The notes: generated by a model not told the origin, from the letters alone. A DNA stretch of 64,000 nt from Candidatus Methanorbis basalitermitum (GCA_031287415.1 JAITSY010000027.1:27481-91480); one strand, 5' to 3'. Counted from the first letter of the stretch, positions 8,658 through 17,631 are shown. Program-made: numbers and translations.

Positions 8658-10055
8658 ATGGGTTTCATTGAGGATATCAACACCGCAGCCGAGATCATAT
8701 TGGATGCCCATGCGATAACGCTTGTGTCGCATATTGATGCAGACGGCATCACAAGCGAGGCGATTGCCGCACAGGCAATTTCTCGGCTCGGTATTCCCGT
8801 GACGCCCATTTTTATCCGTCAGCTGGAGCCACTGACCATGAAGCATGTTCCAAACGATGACACTCTCAAGGTGTTCACGGATCTCGGTGCAGGCCAACAG
8901 AACCTGATGGAGGAAGCAGGACTGCCCTCGGACAGAATCCTAATCCTTGACCATCATATCAACCAGCCTGCTCCGGGCGGTACCGTGTACACTCAGGTCA
9001 ATTCACGGTTTTACGGGCCAGAGTACGCCAAATGCTCAGCTGCGGGCGTTGCCTACATGCTTGCCAGAAAACTTGATACCGCCAACGCCGATCTCGCAGA
9101 ACTTGCCGTTATCGGTAATGTCGGCGACATGATGGCGCGGGAATCCTGTGGGCTTTGCGGCATTGCGCGGGGGATCGCCGAAGATGGCATGAAAACAGGC
9201 CACATCCATATCACCAAGGGCCTCAACTGCTACGGCCTCTCAACGCGGCCCTTGCATCTCTGCCTTGCTAACAGCGATGACCCCATTCTTCCGGGAATTT
9301 CAGGAAACCCAAAGGCTGCAGCAGATCTCCTGCTCAGAATCGGCATCTACAAAAAATCGTCGGATCAGCGAGTATGGGAGGAACTTGATGCCGCTGAGGC
9401 AAAGCATCTGGCGAGTGTCGTCGCTGAACAGCTGATCGCAAATGGCGAGTCAACCGAACGGCTGTTTGCAGAACACTACTTCTTCCCGCATGAACCGGCC
9501 AGGTCACCATTGCGCAATGCATCCGAGTATGCAACGATGCTCAACGCCTGCGGGCGATGGGCAAACCCAAAAATTGGGGAGGCAATCTGTTTCGGTGACC
9601 GAGGACAGCGCTACCGTGAGGCAGAACACATGCTCCGACAACACCGCTCCATCATCCGCGAACTGTATGAGTACATCCTCAATACCGGTGTTGCGGATGC
9701 AGGAAGCCTGCAGTGGATTCACACAGGTGACGCCTATCCCGACACTATCGTCGGCATCGGCGCAGGGATGGCCTTATCCAAACTGAATCCGGCAAAACCG
9801 ATCATGGTTCTCTGCTGCGTTGCAGACGAGCCGGATATGGTGAAGGTCTCGATGCGGACCAATGAAAGAGTGCTTCGGCGCGGCGTCGATCTGCAGACGG
9901 CTCTTGTTGCGGCAGCTGCAGAGTTCGGCGGTGGGGGCGGAGGACATAATATTGCTGCGGGGGCATATATCCCCAAGGGTTGTGAAGATGATTTCATCCG
10001 AAGAGTTAACGAGCTTATTGCCGGCCAGCTTGAAACGGGTGCGCCGCATCGCTGA
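8658..10055 (+). CDS. DHH-family phosphoesterase, archaeal RecJ-like (GAN type)
   Basis: 465 residues. Motif I is SHIDADGITSEA, the DHH motif is ILDHHINQP, and the C-terminal DHHA1 domain ends with GGGGGGHNIAAGAYIP. All metal-binding aspartates and histidines that I can see are present, so it should be an active single-strand-specific exonuclease. In archaea such proteins associate with the CMG helicase/GINS during replication or repair, or act on RNA. A second DHH protein in this window (57632-58843) has a degenerate motif I. It is followed by a PUA-domain gene that overlaps its end. Confidence 0.9.
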   Translation: MGFIEDINTAAEIILDAHAITLVSHIDADGITSEAIAAQAISRLGIPVTPIFIRQLEPLTMKHVPNDDTLKVFTDLGAGQQNLMEEAGLPSDRILILDHHINQPAPGGTVYTQVNSRFYGPEYAKCSAAGVAYMLARKLDTANADLAELAVIGNVGDMMARESCGLCGIARGIAEDGMKTGHIHITKGLNCYGLSTRPLHLCLANSDDPILPGISGNPKAAADLLLRIGIYKKSSDQRVWEELDAAEAKHLASVVAEQLIANGESTERLFAEHYFFPHEPARSPLRNASEYATMLNACGRWANPKIGEAICFGDRGQRYREAEHMLRQHRSIIRELYEYILNTGVADAGSLQWIHTGDAYPDTIVGIGAGMALSKLNPAKPIMVLCCVADEPDMVKVSMRTNERVLRRGVDLQTALVAAAAEFGGGGGGHNIAAGAYIPKGCEDDFIRRVNELIAGQLETGAPHR

Positions 10056-10482
10056 CTTCCAGTTTGGCAGGAGGGCAGGAGAGGCGCTGTTTCCCGAGGA
10101 AACAACGTTTTCCTACTCCATTACCAAACGCATCCGGTATGCAAACCTCGGCAAAACGCGTCTCGTAACAGTGCGGGCCGGCGATGGAAGGCTGACGTTG
10201 GGTTATCTGGCAGCAGAGCGCCTGCATGCGTTTCTTGAAGCACCAAAAAACCGCGTTGTGGTGATGAAGGATGCAGTGCCGTTTATACTTGACGGCAAAA
10301 CCGCGATGACAAAACATGTGATCGCAAGCGATCCGGAAATCATGGCAAAAGATGAGGTGCTCGTCGTGGACGAAGTTGACAACCTACTTGCAACCGGCAT
10401 GGCGGTTCTTTCGGGAACTGAACTAATTGAATTCTCATACGGGACCGCGGTCAAGGTCCGACAGGGAAAAAATCAGCAGTAG
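9988..10482 (+). CDS. PUA-domain RNA-binding protein
   Basis: About 164 residues if the ATG at 9988 is used. The conserved part starts near LKRVRRIADFQFGRRAGEALFP, so a TTG at 10030 or GTG at 10039 may be the true start and would remove most of the 68-base overlap with the DHH gene; none has a strong Shine-Dalgarno sequence. The C-terminal half is a PUA domain (RVVVMKDAVPFILDGKTAMT, HVIASDPEIMAKDEVLVVDE, LLATGMAVLSGTELIEF). Such archaeal proteins bind structured RNA, probably tRNA or rRNA. Precise role unknown. Confidence 0.85.
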   Translation: MISSEELTSLLPASLKRVRRIADFQFGRRAGEALFPEETTFSYSITKRIRYANLGKTRLVTVRAGDGRLTLGYLAAERLHAFLEAPKNRVVVMKDAVPFILDGKTAMTKHVIASDPEIMAKDEVLVVDEVDNLLATGMAVLSGTELIEFSYGTAVKVRQGKNQQ

Positions 10483-10538
10483 ATTCGATGGATTTAAAGA
10501 ACATTGGATAAAAAGGTAATCAAGAAAGGTTGAGAACT

Positions 10539-10880
10539 ATGATGCCAGGAATTAATCCCAAACAGATGAAGGCTGCAATGAAGAAGATGGGCATGAAGAT
10601 GGAGGAGATAGAAGATATCCAGAAGGTCGTTGTTTATACATCTTCGGGAAATTACGTCTTTGAGCCTGCCGAGGTCGTTGGCATTACCATGCAGGGCCAA
10701 ACCTCATATCAGCTGTCCGGCACTCCGCGGTTTGAGCCGACAAAGGCGGAAATTCCTGAGTCAGATGTTGCGCTTGTCGCATCTCAGACGTCAGTATCTC
10801 CCAAAACGGCGCGTGCAGCTCTTGAAGAGTACAACGGCGACATTGTTGAAGCAATTCTGAAGCTGACGGCAATGAAATGA
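10539..10880 (+). CDS. nac: Nascent polypeptide-associated complex protein (NAC)
   Basis: 113 residues. The N-terminal part is the NAC domain (NPKQMKAAMKKMGMKMEEIE, then VVVYTSSGNYVFEPAEV and the core strand GQTSYQLSG), and the last ~40 residues form a UBA domain (VALVASQTSVSPKTARAALEE, ending ILKLTAMK). Archaeal NAC is a homodimer that sits at the ribosome exit tunnel and shields nascent chains. AAAGGT lies eight bases before the ATG. The stop overlaps the trmI start (ATGA), so the two are translationally coupled. Confidence 0.93.
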   Translation: MMPGINPKQMKAAMKKMGMKMEEIEDIQKVVVYTSSGNYVFEPAEVVGITMQGQTSYQLSGTPRFEPTKAEIPESDVALVASQTSVSPKTARAALEEYNGDIVEAILKLTAMK

Positions 10881-11611
10881 TAGGACCGAACCGGGTGATC
10901 ATTCGCGGCAACGGCCGCGAATACTATGTGCGGGCCGGTGCGGGCGAACTCTCAACGGATCTTGGCACGATCGATCTCGTTGCGGCTGCAGAGCTTGCGA
11001 GCGGCGATACCATCCGTACTCATCTGGAAAAACCATTTACGGTTTTTGCGCCGAGGCCGACTGACTTTTTCTCCCACGGCAAACGTACTGGGGCTCCGAT
11101 GATGCCAAAAGACATTGGCATGGTGATCGCCTATACAGGCATGTCCCGTCGCGACCGTGTGCTGGATGCAGGTACAGGATCTGGAATCTCTGCAATCTTC
11201 TTCGGAGGCATTGCGGACCAGGTTGTGACCTGTGAGATGCGGGAAGATTTCTCCAGGATAGCCGAGGGAAACATCAGAGATGCAGATCTTGCCAATGTAG
11301 AGTGCAGGACATGTGATGTTCTCGAAGTTTCGGACGGGCCATTTGATGTGGTGCACCTTGACATGATGATTACACCAGAGCATGTGGAGCATGCCTACCG
11401 GCTTCTCCGTGCCGGCGGATACTTTGCAACGTACACACCATTCCTTGAGCAGACGTTCTGCGTGATAGACACAGCCCGACGGCTTTTCAATGAGGATTTG
11501 GTACAGACCTTTGAATGCATGGAGCGGGAGCTGACGCGAAGTGCCAGGGGAACACGGCCCTCAACAAGGGTTTCCCATACCGGATATCTGACGATAGTCC
11601 GAAAGATCTGA
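10877..11611 (+). CDS. trmI: tRNA (adenine-N1)-methyltransferase TrmI
   Basis: 244 residues. An N-terminal small beta domain is followed by a class I SAM-dependent methyltransferase fold: HGKRTGAPMMPKDIGMVI and LDAGTGSGISAIFF (SAM-binding glycine loop), CEMREDFSRIAEGN, and DVVHLDMM near the catalytic region. Archaeal TrmI methylates N1 of A57/A58 in the T-loop of tRNA. It follows nac with a 4-base overlap. Its 3' end is followed by a hairpin (GCTGCAAA/TTTGCAGC). Confidence 0.9.
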   Translation: MIGPNRVIIRGNGREYYVRAGAGELSTDLGTIDLVAAAELASGDTIRTHLEKPFTVFAPRPTDFFSHGKRTGAPMMPKDIGMVIAYTGMSRRDRVLDAGTGSGISAIFFGGIADQVVTCEMREDFSRIAEGNIRDADLANVECRTCDVLEVSDGPFDVVHLDMMITPEHVEHAYRLLRAGGYFATYTPFLEQTFCVIDTARRLFNEDLVQTFECMERELTRSARGTRPSTRVSHTGYLTIVRKI

Positions 11612-11639
11612 AATACATCATTTGGATTAACCGTCTGTA

Positions 11640-11664
11640 GCTGCAAAATCGAAGGCTTTGCAGC
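11640..11664 (+). terminator. Hairpin after trmI
   Basis: Perfect 8-bp stem GCTGCAAA / TTTGCAGC with a 9-base loop, 28 bases after the trmI stop. No T-run follows, so a role in termination or 3'-end stability is only probable. Confidence 0.4.
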
Positions 11665-11746
11665 TCAGCAAGGTGACGGTTCGTGGGGCTTCCGCTACCC
11701 AACGCGAGGTTTCGTTGCCATACTGGTTTATATTACCTCATTACTC

Positions 11747-11826
<80 letters not shown>

Positions 11827-11857
11827 CAGATATCTCGGATATACGGAGGCAGCCACA

Positions 11858-12472
11858 ATGGGGTCGCAGTGGAAAAAAGACAGTGTATATAAAAAATCCG
11901 TGCGGGAGGGTTACCTGGCCAGATCCGCCTATAAACTTCTTGATATTAATGAACGGTTCAATATAATTCGCAAAACCGACAATGTTGTCGATCTGGGTGC
12001 TGCCCCCGGCAGCTGGCTGCAAGTTCTCCGCACCATGACCAACGGGCAGTTGCTTGGCGTTGACCTCACCCCAATTGTTCCGATGGAATACGTCATCACC
12101 ATAACTGGTGACTTTACCACGCCGAAGGTGCAGGAAAAAATCATGGAACTCATGCCATTCGTCAATGTTGTTGTCAGTGACGCTTCTCCGCATCTCTCTG
12201 GAGCCAAAGCCTATGATCAGGCACGGATAATGGCACTCAACGAGGATACACTCCGGTTTACTGAACTCCTCCTGAAACAGGGCGGAAACTTCGTCATGAA
12301 ATCATTTCAGGGGATTGATTTCAATGATCTCTTTAATCAGGTCAAGGAACGCTTCTACGCTGTGCGGGTGATTCGGTCTGTTGCCACGCGCAGAGGAAGT
12401 ACCGAATGCTACATCGTTGCGAAGAATTTTATAGGAGATGCAGATGACGACCGGAAACGGTCCAGCGAATAA
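11858..12472 (+). CDS. rlmE: 23S rRNA (uridine-2'-O)-methyltransferase RlmE (FtsJ)
   Basis: 204 residues, the usual length for RlmE. The K-D-K-E catalytic tetrad is visible: SAYKLLDIN, VVSDASPHLSG, NFVMKSFQG and STECYIVA. The SAM loop is VDLGAAPGSWLQVL. It methylates the A-loop uridine of 23S rRNA (or a tRNA position in some relatives). The start at 11858 follows CGGAGGCAGCCACA, a good ribosome site. Expression may be affected by the microsatellite just upstream. Its 3' end overlaps the start of the decayed moaA. Confidence 0.93.
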   Translation: MGSQWKKDSVYKKSVREGYLARSAYKLLDINERFNIIRKTDNVVDLGAAPGSWLQVLRTMTNGQLLGVDLTPIVPMEYVITITGDFTTPKVQEKIMELMPFVNVVVSDASPHLSGAKAYDQARIMALNEDTLRFTELLLKQGGNFVMKSFQGIDFNDLFNQVKERFYAVRVIRSVATRRGSTECYIVAKNFIGDADDDRKRSSE

Positions 12473-13330
12473 TATTCTCACCGATACCTACGGCAGGACC
12501 ATCACCAATGTGAGAATCGCCTTAACCAATGCCTGCAACCTCCGGTGCATCTACTGCCACCACGAGGGTGAAGCGATCAGCAGCTGCTGCCCGAGTTGCC
12601 ATAGCATGCAGATGACCACGGATGAGATTGCTGATCTGATCAGCATCTTTGTCGAGCTTGGCGTCACCACCATCAAACTCACCGGCGGCGAGCCCACTCT
12701 TCGGGCTGACTTTCTGGACATCATCCGATCCATTCCGCCACACATCGAATCATCGATGACTACAACCGGTACATTTTTTGCAAAGATGGCAGCAGATGTC
12801 AAGGCGGCTGGCCTCTCCCGTGTGAACATCAGTCGTGATACCATGCGTCGCGATAGGTACCAGAGGATCACCGGACACGATCTTCTGCCAGATATTATTG
12901 CTGGAATTGATGCGCAACTGCGGAGGGCCTCACACCAGTGAAACTCAACATGGTTGTTCTCAAAGGGATCAACGATGACGAGATTGCGGACTTCCTTGCC
13001 TATGTCCGGAACCGGAGCGATCTGATTCTGCAGATCATCGAACATATGGAGTTGCAGGGCTGTGGAACACGTGCAACCACTGCACACCTCTATCAGAGGC
13101 CTGAAACATATCGTCAGAGGCAATGCAGCATTCATCAGAGATCTCAAAAAGAAGATCGCCACCAGGTCCACATAGATCACTGCTCGCAGAATGCATCACC
13201 GGAGAAAATACAGCCTTGACGGTGCTGAGATCGAGAAAGTGGACATCAGAGGCCTGCATAGGGACGAACTGAAAGCTGAAATTGCCAAGGCGGTGCAGAA
13301 TCGGTCTCCGTACTTCACCCAAAACAGAGG
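12444..13330 (+). pseudogene. moaA: Decayed moaA (GTP 3',8-cyclase, radical SAM)
   Basis: The N-terminal half is open and typical: radical-SAM cluster CNLRCIYCHHEG, KLTGGEPTLRADFLDIIRS. SLDT, which usually follows, is changed to SRDT. The frame ends at a stop at 12939-12941; the next homologous block (GLTPVKLNMVVLKGINDDEI) needs a frameshift. After LILQIIEHMEL the reading is replaced by a palindromic element (about 13057-13100), and the C-terminal block RRMHHRRKYSLDGAEIE lies in another frame. MoaA works with MoaC in molybdopterin synthesis; moaC is also broken in this window. The frames downstream run to about 13330 before similarity fades. Confidence 0.86.
13057..13100. repeat. Palindromic element inside moaA
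   Basis: Reads GGAACACGTGCAACCACTG then CACACCTCTATCAGAGGCC. This matches, inverted, the longer copies at 37348 and 60861. It is the only copy clearly inside a former coding sequence. Confidence 0.75.
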
Positions 13331-13458
13331 TACAGCACTATCCCAGGATGAAATCCGCGAAAAATCCTGCAACAGCCCCACGGGCCAAAGGGCTGCCATG
13401 ATCAATACCCCGTAACAGACGCGAAGTATTATGCTTGCGTCTCTCGTAATGTAGAGGG

Positions 13459-14025
13459 ATGAATGGGAAAGCATACGATTCGCTGAAGATAGAAAATATT
13501 GTTGCGTCCGGCGTCATCGCAGGGGCGATTAATCTGGCGGAGATAGCAGAAAAGATAGACGGATGTGAACTGAATACCAAACGATTTCCGGGTGCAGTGT
13601 ACCGTATCGATGAGCCGAGAATGGCATCCCTAATTTTCTCCTCGGGAAAAGTAGTACTTACCGGTATCAGAAATGAGCCGGATCTGCAGGAAGGCCTTGA
13701 GATCATTTTAAAGTCTCTGAAGGAGGCAGGAGTGAAGATCCTGGACGCCCCAAAAGTTGCGGTGACAAACATCGTCTGTTCCTATGATATCGGCAAGTTC
13801 ATCAATTTAAACCGTGTTGTGGCAGCCCTCTCCCTTGAGGCCATAGAGTATGAGCCAGAACAGTTCCCCGGTCTTGTCTACCGCATTAAGGATCCAAAGA
13901 TTGTAGCACTTCTCTTTTCCTCGGGCAAGATCATCTTGACCGGCGGCAAGAATCTTGATGCTGTCCGCAAAGGTCTGGATTTCCTCGAAAAACACCTTGA
14001 GCCCATCTTAAAAGAGCAGAAATAA
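13459..14025 (+). CDS. tbp: TATA-box-binding protein (TBP)
   Basis: 188 residues consisting of two direct repeats of about 90 residues, the hallmark of TBP: first IENIVASGVIAGAINL, RFPGAVYRIDEPRMASLIFS and SGKVVLTG; second VTNIVCSYDIGKFINL, QFPGLVYRIKDPKIVALLFS and SGKIILTG. It forms the saddle that bends promoter DNA and recruits TFB and RNA polymerase. GAGGG precedes the ATG closely. It stands alone between the moaA ruin and a convergent operon. No sign of decay. Confidence 0.96.
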   Translation: MNGKAYDSLKIENIVASGVIAGAINLAEIAEKIDGCELNTKRFPGAVYRIDEPRMASLIFSSGKVVLTGIRNEPDLQEGLEIILKSLKEAGVKILDAPKVAVTNIVCSYDIGKFINLNRVVAALSLEAIEYEPEQFPGLVYRIKDPKIVALLFSSGKIILTGGKNLDAVRKGLDFLEKHLEPILKEQK

Positions 14026-14177
14026 TCTGGGTACAGCCGATTCAGGTTTACTTTGTCACAAATCATTGATCTTTTTTTCGGCATTGAAAGCAAATTCCTG
14101 AGAATACCGCACATGGCAGCAGTGGTTGGGGGCTGTTTACGATAGCAGCTTTACGATATCCTGCGGCACCAGCTCTG

Positions 14178-14247
14178 GAATAGCTGCATGCATCTGACAG
14201 AGGTGCACCATGCAACTTGCACAGTCGTTCCGCTGCCATGCAACTCC
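14178..14247. repeat. Palindromic element, compound copy
   Basis: Diverged first hairpin (GCATCTGACAGAGGTGC, then ACCATGCAAC) followed by CGTTCCGCTGCCATGCAAC. Lies between tbp and the convergent DUF447 gene. Confidence 0.75.
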
Positions 14248-14250
14248 AGA

Positions 14251-14817
14251 TTACAGCCCACAGATCTCACGCAGGTATCTCCCTGCTTTTCGTTCCCGCG
14301 GACCGCCGCATTTGGCAATAATCTCGAGATGATATTCTATCAACCCGTGAAGGCGCTCCTCCGGGTTGTACACATACCGCGTTGCGTGCACCGTGCAGTC
14401 TATCACACTGTTGAATCCCCGGTTAACTGGACGCAGCTCCTTGCAGACATACTCAGACACCACCGGCAGAAGATCGATGTAGTACGTCTCCTCTGTTTCA
14501 TGAAGAACGGTCGTCTGAAACGCTATCCAGGCGTCTGCCGCAGCTAACCGCTGCATCATGATGCCTCCTGCAAACACCCGCATCAGATCCGTCGCCGCGG
14601 CATCCGAAAACGCATACTGTGGATACAGATAACAGTCCGAAACAAAATTTGCCGTAACCCACCCATACCGCAGAATATTTTCAGTCGTCCTCGATCCCTT
14701 GAAGAGAACCAGACGTGGCGGCATACCAGGCCGTACAATAATGCCTATCGGGGCCGCATTGTTTTCAGTGACCGCAATAACCTCAGTAATTCCTTCGTTT
14801 AACAGTCCCATTTCCAT
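14251..14817 (-). CDS. DUF447 family protein (probable flavin-binding)
   Basis: 188 residues of DUF447. Typical blocks are NEGITEVIAVTENNAAPIGII, FKGSRTTENILRYGW, ANFVSDCYLYPQYAF and the C-terminal GGPRERKAGRYLREIC. Structures of this family have a split-barrel FMN-binding fold, so a flavin reductase-like activity is plausible. Relatives are often neighbours of CitG-like genes, including in H4MPT-related clusters of methylotrophs (recalled, not checked). Its start overlaps the CitG-like gene by 19 bases. Exact function unknown. Confidence 0.85.
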   Translation of the reverse strand: MEMGLLNEGITEVIAVTENNAAPIGIIVRPGMPPRLVLFKGSRTTENILRYGWVTANFVSDCYLYPQYAFSDAAATDLMRVFAGGIMMQRLAAADAWIAFQTTVLHETEETYYIDLLPVVSEYVCKELRPVNRGFNSVIDCTVHATRYVYNPEERLHGLIEYHLEIIAKCGGPRERKAGRYLREICGL

Positions 14818-15635
14818 CCCTCCATCAGTGCGGTGAAAATTCCTGCAATGCAGATATCTGCAAGCGATCCTGGGTTAACCCCCTCACGGATACACTCCTC
14901 ATCAAAATCCGTAAGGTCCCAACCGCCTGCAAGCACCTCGCGGGCCTTGTACATGACCTCCCCTGCTTTCCTTTCATCAAATTTTTTGGCAATGAACGTA
15001 TCTGGATACGCTGCCATCAAGAGGAGAAACATCTGTGTGATGCTCCGTGCACCGCTGTCAAGTTCAAACAACAGATCCGCTGCCTTGCGCGTCAGAGCAA
15101 ACCCGTTTGTCCACTCGCGAGCGACCATGTCGTGCGGCGCTGAGTACTTCATCACATCATACATAGTGATGCCAGCATCAACAAGCCGATGGATCGAGGC
15201 CGGATCGTTCACATCCAGAGGATCCGCGGATCTGACCCGCACCTGCGTAAGGCCAAAGGCCTCGTAAAAAAGAACCGCGTCGATGACCGTAGTTTTTTTC
15301 ACAACCTCCGCAGCACCGGCAGTACCGTGACCTGCAATCAGGGGAAGCAGAAGAATGAACGTCCCAAAATGCGTGTTTCCACCGCTGTACATATTCGTTC
15401 TGGCGACCGCCTCACACATCGCCTCCCCAAGGGAAAGGCTGCCATTCTCTACACAGGAAAAGATAGGTTTTGCAAGAACCGCTGAGGCACAAAAATGCTC
15501 AATCCGTGTATCATCATAGTCATGGCACCGATCAATGTTGCCCGGCTTTTGCTGGGAGGTAACCTCAAGAAGCATTGCAAACTGGGCAAGCTCTGTGAGA
15601 GTTGCGGGTTTAGCAGTCGGTCGGGACATCGGCAA
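14799..15635 (-). CDS. CitG/triphosphoribosyl-dephospho-CoA synthase-like protein
   Basis: 278 residues. Family motifs include the N-terminal EVTSQQKPGNIDRCHDYDDT and SGGNTHFGTFILLLPLI. CitG makes the prosthetic group precursor of citrate lyase from ATP and dephospho-CoA, but methanogens have no citrate lyase; archaeal members probably work in cofactor metabolism (for example methanopterin or methanofuran synthesis, inference). It is sandwiched with overlaps between DUF447 and the marker-9 gene, so the three are one operon. An alternative start two codons in (15629) is possible. Confidence 0.85.
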   Translation of the reverse strand: MPMSRPTAKPATLTELAQFAMLLEVTSQQKPGNIDRCHDYDDTRIEHFCASAVLAKPIFSCVENGSLSLGEAMCEAVARTNMYSGGNTHFGTFILLLPLIAGHGTAGAAEVVKKTTVIDAVLFYEAFGLTQVRVRSADPLDVNDPASIHRLVDAGITMYDVMKYSAPHDMVAREWTNGFALTRKAADLLFELDSGARSITQMFLLLMAAYPDTFIAKKFDERKAGEVMYKAREVLAGGWDLTDFDEECIREGVNPGSLADICIAGIFTALMEGWKWDC

Positions 15636-16725
15636 AAATCTTCTCCACGATGCCAGCGGAAAGTTCCCGCTTCATTGCCATGTACTCTGTTTTCGGGAGC
15701 GGCAGGGATTTGAGCACCATATCGCGGAACATGCAGGGGGTCGAGGATTTACAGCACCAGGCAAGACTGCCGAAACAAGTCTGGTCTCCCTGAGAGAGGG
15801 AGGAATTGACGGTCAGCCCCTGTTTGAGGGCGAGATAGTCCTGGCAGTCCATACCGAGGTTTTCAAGCGTCGGCAACAGTGGGCACTGTTTGACCGGCAT
15901 GCAGCAGAACGTCAGCGCCCGAATATCGCCACCGCGGCAGAGCTGTTTGGGTGCATTGTACCAGCCAGTCTCCTCAGATATCACACGAATAGAGCGGTCA
16001 AGATGCTGGAGCGTGGGGACATTTGCCGAACGGGCGAGGGAAACCATATCGGCACCATGAGAGAACATATCCATCATCCTCTCAGGAGAGGTGATACCGT
16101 TGTTGGCAATAAGGATCAAAGGACAGCTGTTTCTGATCTGGCGAAGGCGGGTATAGCCGGTGTCCATCAGATCGATATGAAGGATGTCGGCTCCTGCCAC
16201 CCAGAGTTTTCGTGCAAGCAGCCGGTCGTCGGTGACGCCAGCACGCATTTTGACGGAAATGCAGACGCCTTTTGCATGCAGAACGCGGATAATATCGCAG
16301 AGGACACCGATGTTGTGAAGCAGAGATTCGCCGCAGTGTGCATCGATCATCGGCTGTTGGCGGCAGTGGGCATCGATCTCGTAGACAACGTCCGTGCCAA
16401 ACGCACGGGTAGCAGCAGCATATGCCTCGGGGTTGGACCCGCGGAGGTTTAACCCGATGACCACATCGGATCCTTCAAGCATGGCAAGCTCGGCTGCAAT
16501 CTCCTCAAAACCTCCGAAAAACTCAATGCGACCGGCTTCTGCCATTTTTTTGGAGGCTTCCTGCGATGCGGCATCCAATGAAAACCCACCGATGAAGGCA
16601 GCCCCCACGTGTGCGGCACGTTCAAGGACGTACGCTGCGTTGGTTATTCCCGCCATGGATGCGAGTACAACCGGTGTATTTACCGATTTTCCATTAATTG
16701 ACAAAAATCTGCTTGATCCTCGCAT
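15610..16725 (-). CDS. Methanogenesis marker protein 9 (TIM-barrel, FMN type)
   Basis: About 371 residues. The N-terminal two thirds look like a dihydrouridine-synthase/dihydroorotate-dehydrogenase TIM barrel (NTPVVLASMAGITNA, GGFSLDAASQEASKKMAEAG, SVKMRAGV, HIDLMDTGY, LIANNGI). The C-terminal ~100 residues carry the cysteine-rich marker-9 domain: CRGGDIRALTFCCMPVKQCP, then QTCFGSLAWCCKSSTPC and KTEYMAMKREL. This domain is known only from methanogens and its function is unknown. The conserved cysteines suggest an iron-sulfur cluster. The ATG at 16725 is chosen because upstream codons overlap the nuclease gene. Its end overlaps the CitG-like gene by 26 bases. Confidence 0.88.
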   Translation of the reverse strand: MRGSSRFLSINGKSVNTPVVLASMAGITNAAYVLERAAHVGAAFIGGFSLDAASQEASKKMAEAGRIEFFGGFEEIAAELAMLEGSDVVIGLNLRGSNPEAYAAATRAFGTDVVYEIDAHCRQQPMIDAHCGESLLHNIGVLCDIIRVLHAKGVCISVKMRAGVTDDRLLARKLWVAGADILHIDLMDTGYTRLRQIRNSCPLILIANNGITSPERMMDMFSHGADMVSLARSANVPTLQHLDRSIRVISEETGWYNAPKQLCRGGDIRALTFCCMPVKQCPLLPTLENLGMDCQDYLALKQGLTVNSSLSQGDQTCFGSLAWCCKSSTPCMFRDMVLKSLPLPKTEYMAMKRELSAGIVEKIFADVPTDC

Positions 16726-16756
16726 AGATGCTGTACTTATTCGTGCGCCCTGATAT

Positions 16757-17224
16757 TTAGTCTGACGGGGGGGAGGTGAGGGAATCAAGGCGGTAGCCAT
16801 AACTGGTCCGCTCCAGCGGGATGCATTTGCGGAACTCATCAAGAGGGATGCTCGCTTGCAAATCAAAGAAGGTAAGTACCATCTCCCATGGCATGAGGTG
16901 CGCCTCACGCGGACCATTCCCCCGAAACTCGGCCGCAAGAAAACCCTGGCGGCCCGTGTACTTGAGAAAGCCGGAGATGTTATCGATCTGGTGCACACCG
17001 TCCTTGTCTTTGTGGAAGTTGCTCGTAAAAGAGAGGCGTTTTCCCGTGATGGATTTGCATTCAATGGCAAAATAAAAGGTATGGTCGGGCGAGTCAACAA
17101 GGATGTCAACATACTGGGTATTAAACTGCGCCTGCTTCAGACGGTACGCAAACCCCTTCATCCGGTGCTCGGTGAAGTACCGGTTGACGCAGATAACTAC
17201 CGCACGCTCGAACTCGTTTGCCAT
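16757..17224 (-). CDS. Hjc-like PD-(D/E)XK nuclease
   Basis: 155 residues. The PD-(D/E)XK core is seen as VDILVDSPDHTFYFAIECKS, followed by HQIDNISGFLKYTGRQGFLA and AEFRGNGPREAHLMPW. This layout resembles archaeal Holliday junction resolvase Hjc, which cuts four-way junctions during recombination, but the region before the core is longer and more diverged than in classical Hjc, so another endonuclease role is possible. It begins an operon-like run on the minus strand ahead of the marker-9 gene. Confidence 0.7.
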   Translation of the reverse strand: MANEFERAVVICVNRYFTEHRMKGFAYRLKQAQFNTQYVDILVDSPDHTFYFAIECKSITGKRLSFTSNFHKDKDGVHQIDNISGFLKYTGRQGFLAAEFRGNGPREAHLMPWEMVLTFFDLQASIPLDEFRKCIPLERTSYGYRLDSLTSPPSD

Positions 17225-17298
17225 TTGCTTTGTTTATGTTTCGTCTGCAAGATGATGAACATTTATAGCTGCAGAGGCGCCAATGATTTGATACAACT

Positions 17299-17502
17299 AT
17301 GCGGGACGGACGGATACGGAAGAATATTAGGATAGGGTTGGGGGTGGCAATTGTTCTCAAGAAGGATCAGCCGGCCGGTACGCTCACGCGGGGAAGGGTC
17401 GCGGAGATTCTGACAAATTCACCCACACATCCGCACGGAATTAAGGTACTGCTCACTTGCGGCTTGGTAGGGCGGGTACAGCAGATCTGCGAGGATGAAT
17501 GA
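17299..17502 (+). CDS. YwbE family protein (DUF2196)
   Basis: 67 residues that match YwbE over their whole length: RIRKNIRIGLGVAIVLKKDQ, AGTLTRGRVAEILTNSPTHP, HGIKVLLTCGLVGRVQQICE. The fold is a small SH3-like barrel found in bacteria and archaea; the function is not known. ATTTATAG at 17258-17266 is a plausible TATA box. It is a monocistron with a degenerate palindromic element 95 bases downstream. Confidence 0.87.
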   Translation: MRDGRIRKNIRIGLGVAIVLKKDQPAGTLTRGRVAEILTNSPTHPHGIKVLLTCGLVGRVQQICEDE

Positions 17503-17595
17503 AAAAGCGGCGGCAACATTGTGGTTACTGCCACGGAGACCATCATCGCCACTTCACGCAACACCGCCAAAGACAGCTGGAATGTCAGTGTCAAA

Positions 17596-17627
17596 TTGCA
17601 TGGCAGCGAAACCCGCGGCCACGCAAC
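17596..17627. repeat. Palindromic element, ATGCAAC-type copy
   Basis: TTGCATGGCAGCG-AAAC-CCGCGGCCACGCAA: a diverged copy of the second palindrome (intact form at 23701-23733). It sits between the ywbE-like gene and the convergent rfc paralogue. Confidence 0.75.
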
Positions 17628-17631
17628 TTCA

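Noticed and set aside
15535..16452. 305-codon plus-strand frame
   Set aside because: Shadow of the marker-9 gene, which shows strong family motifs on the minus strand.
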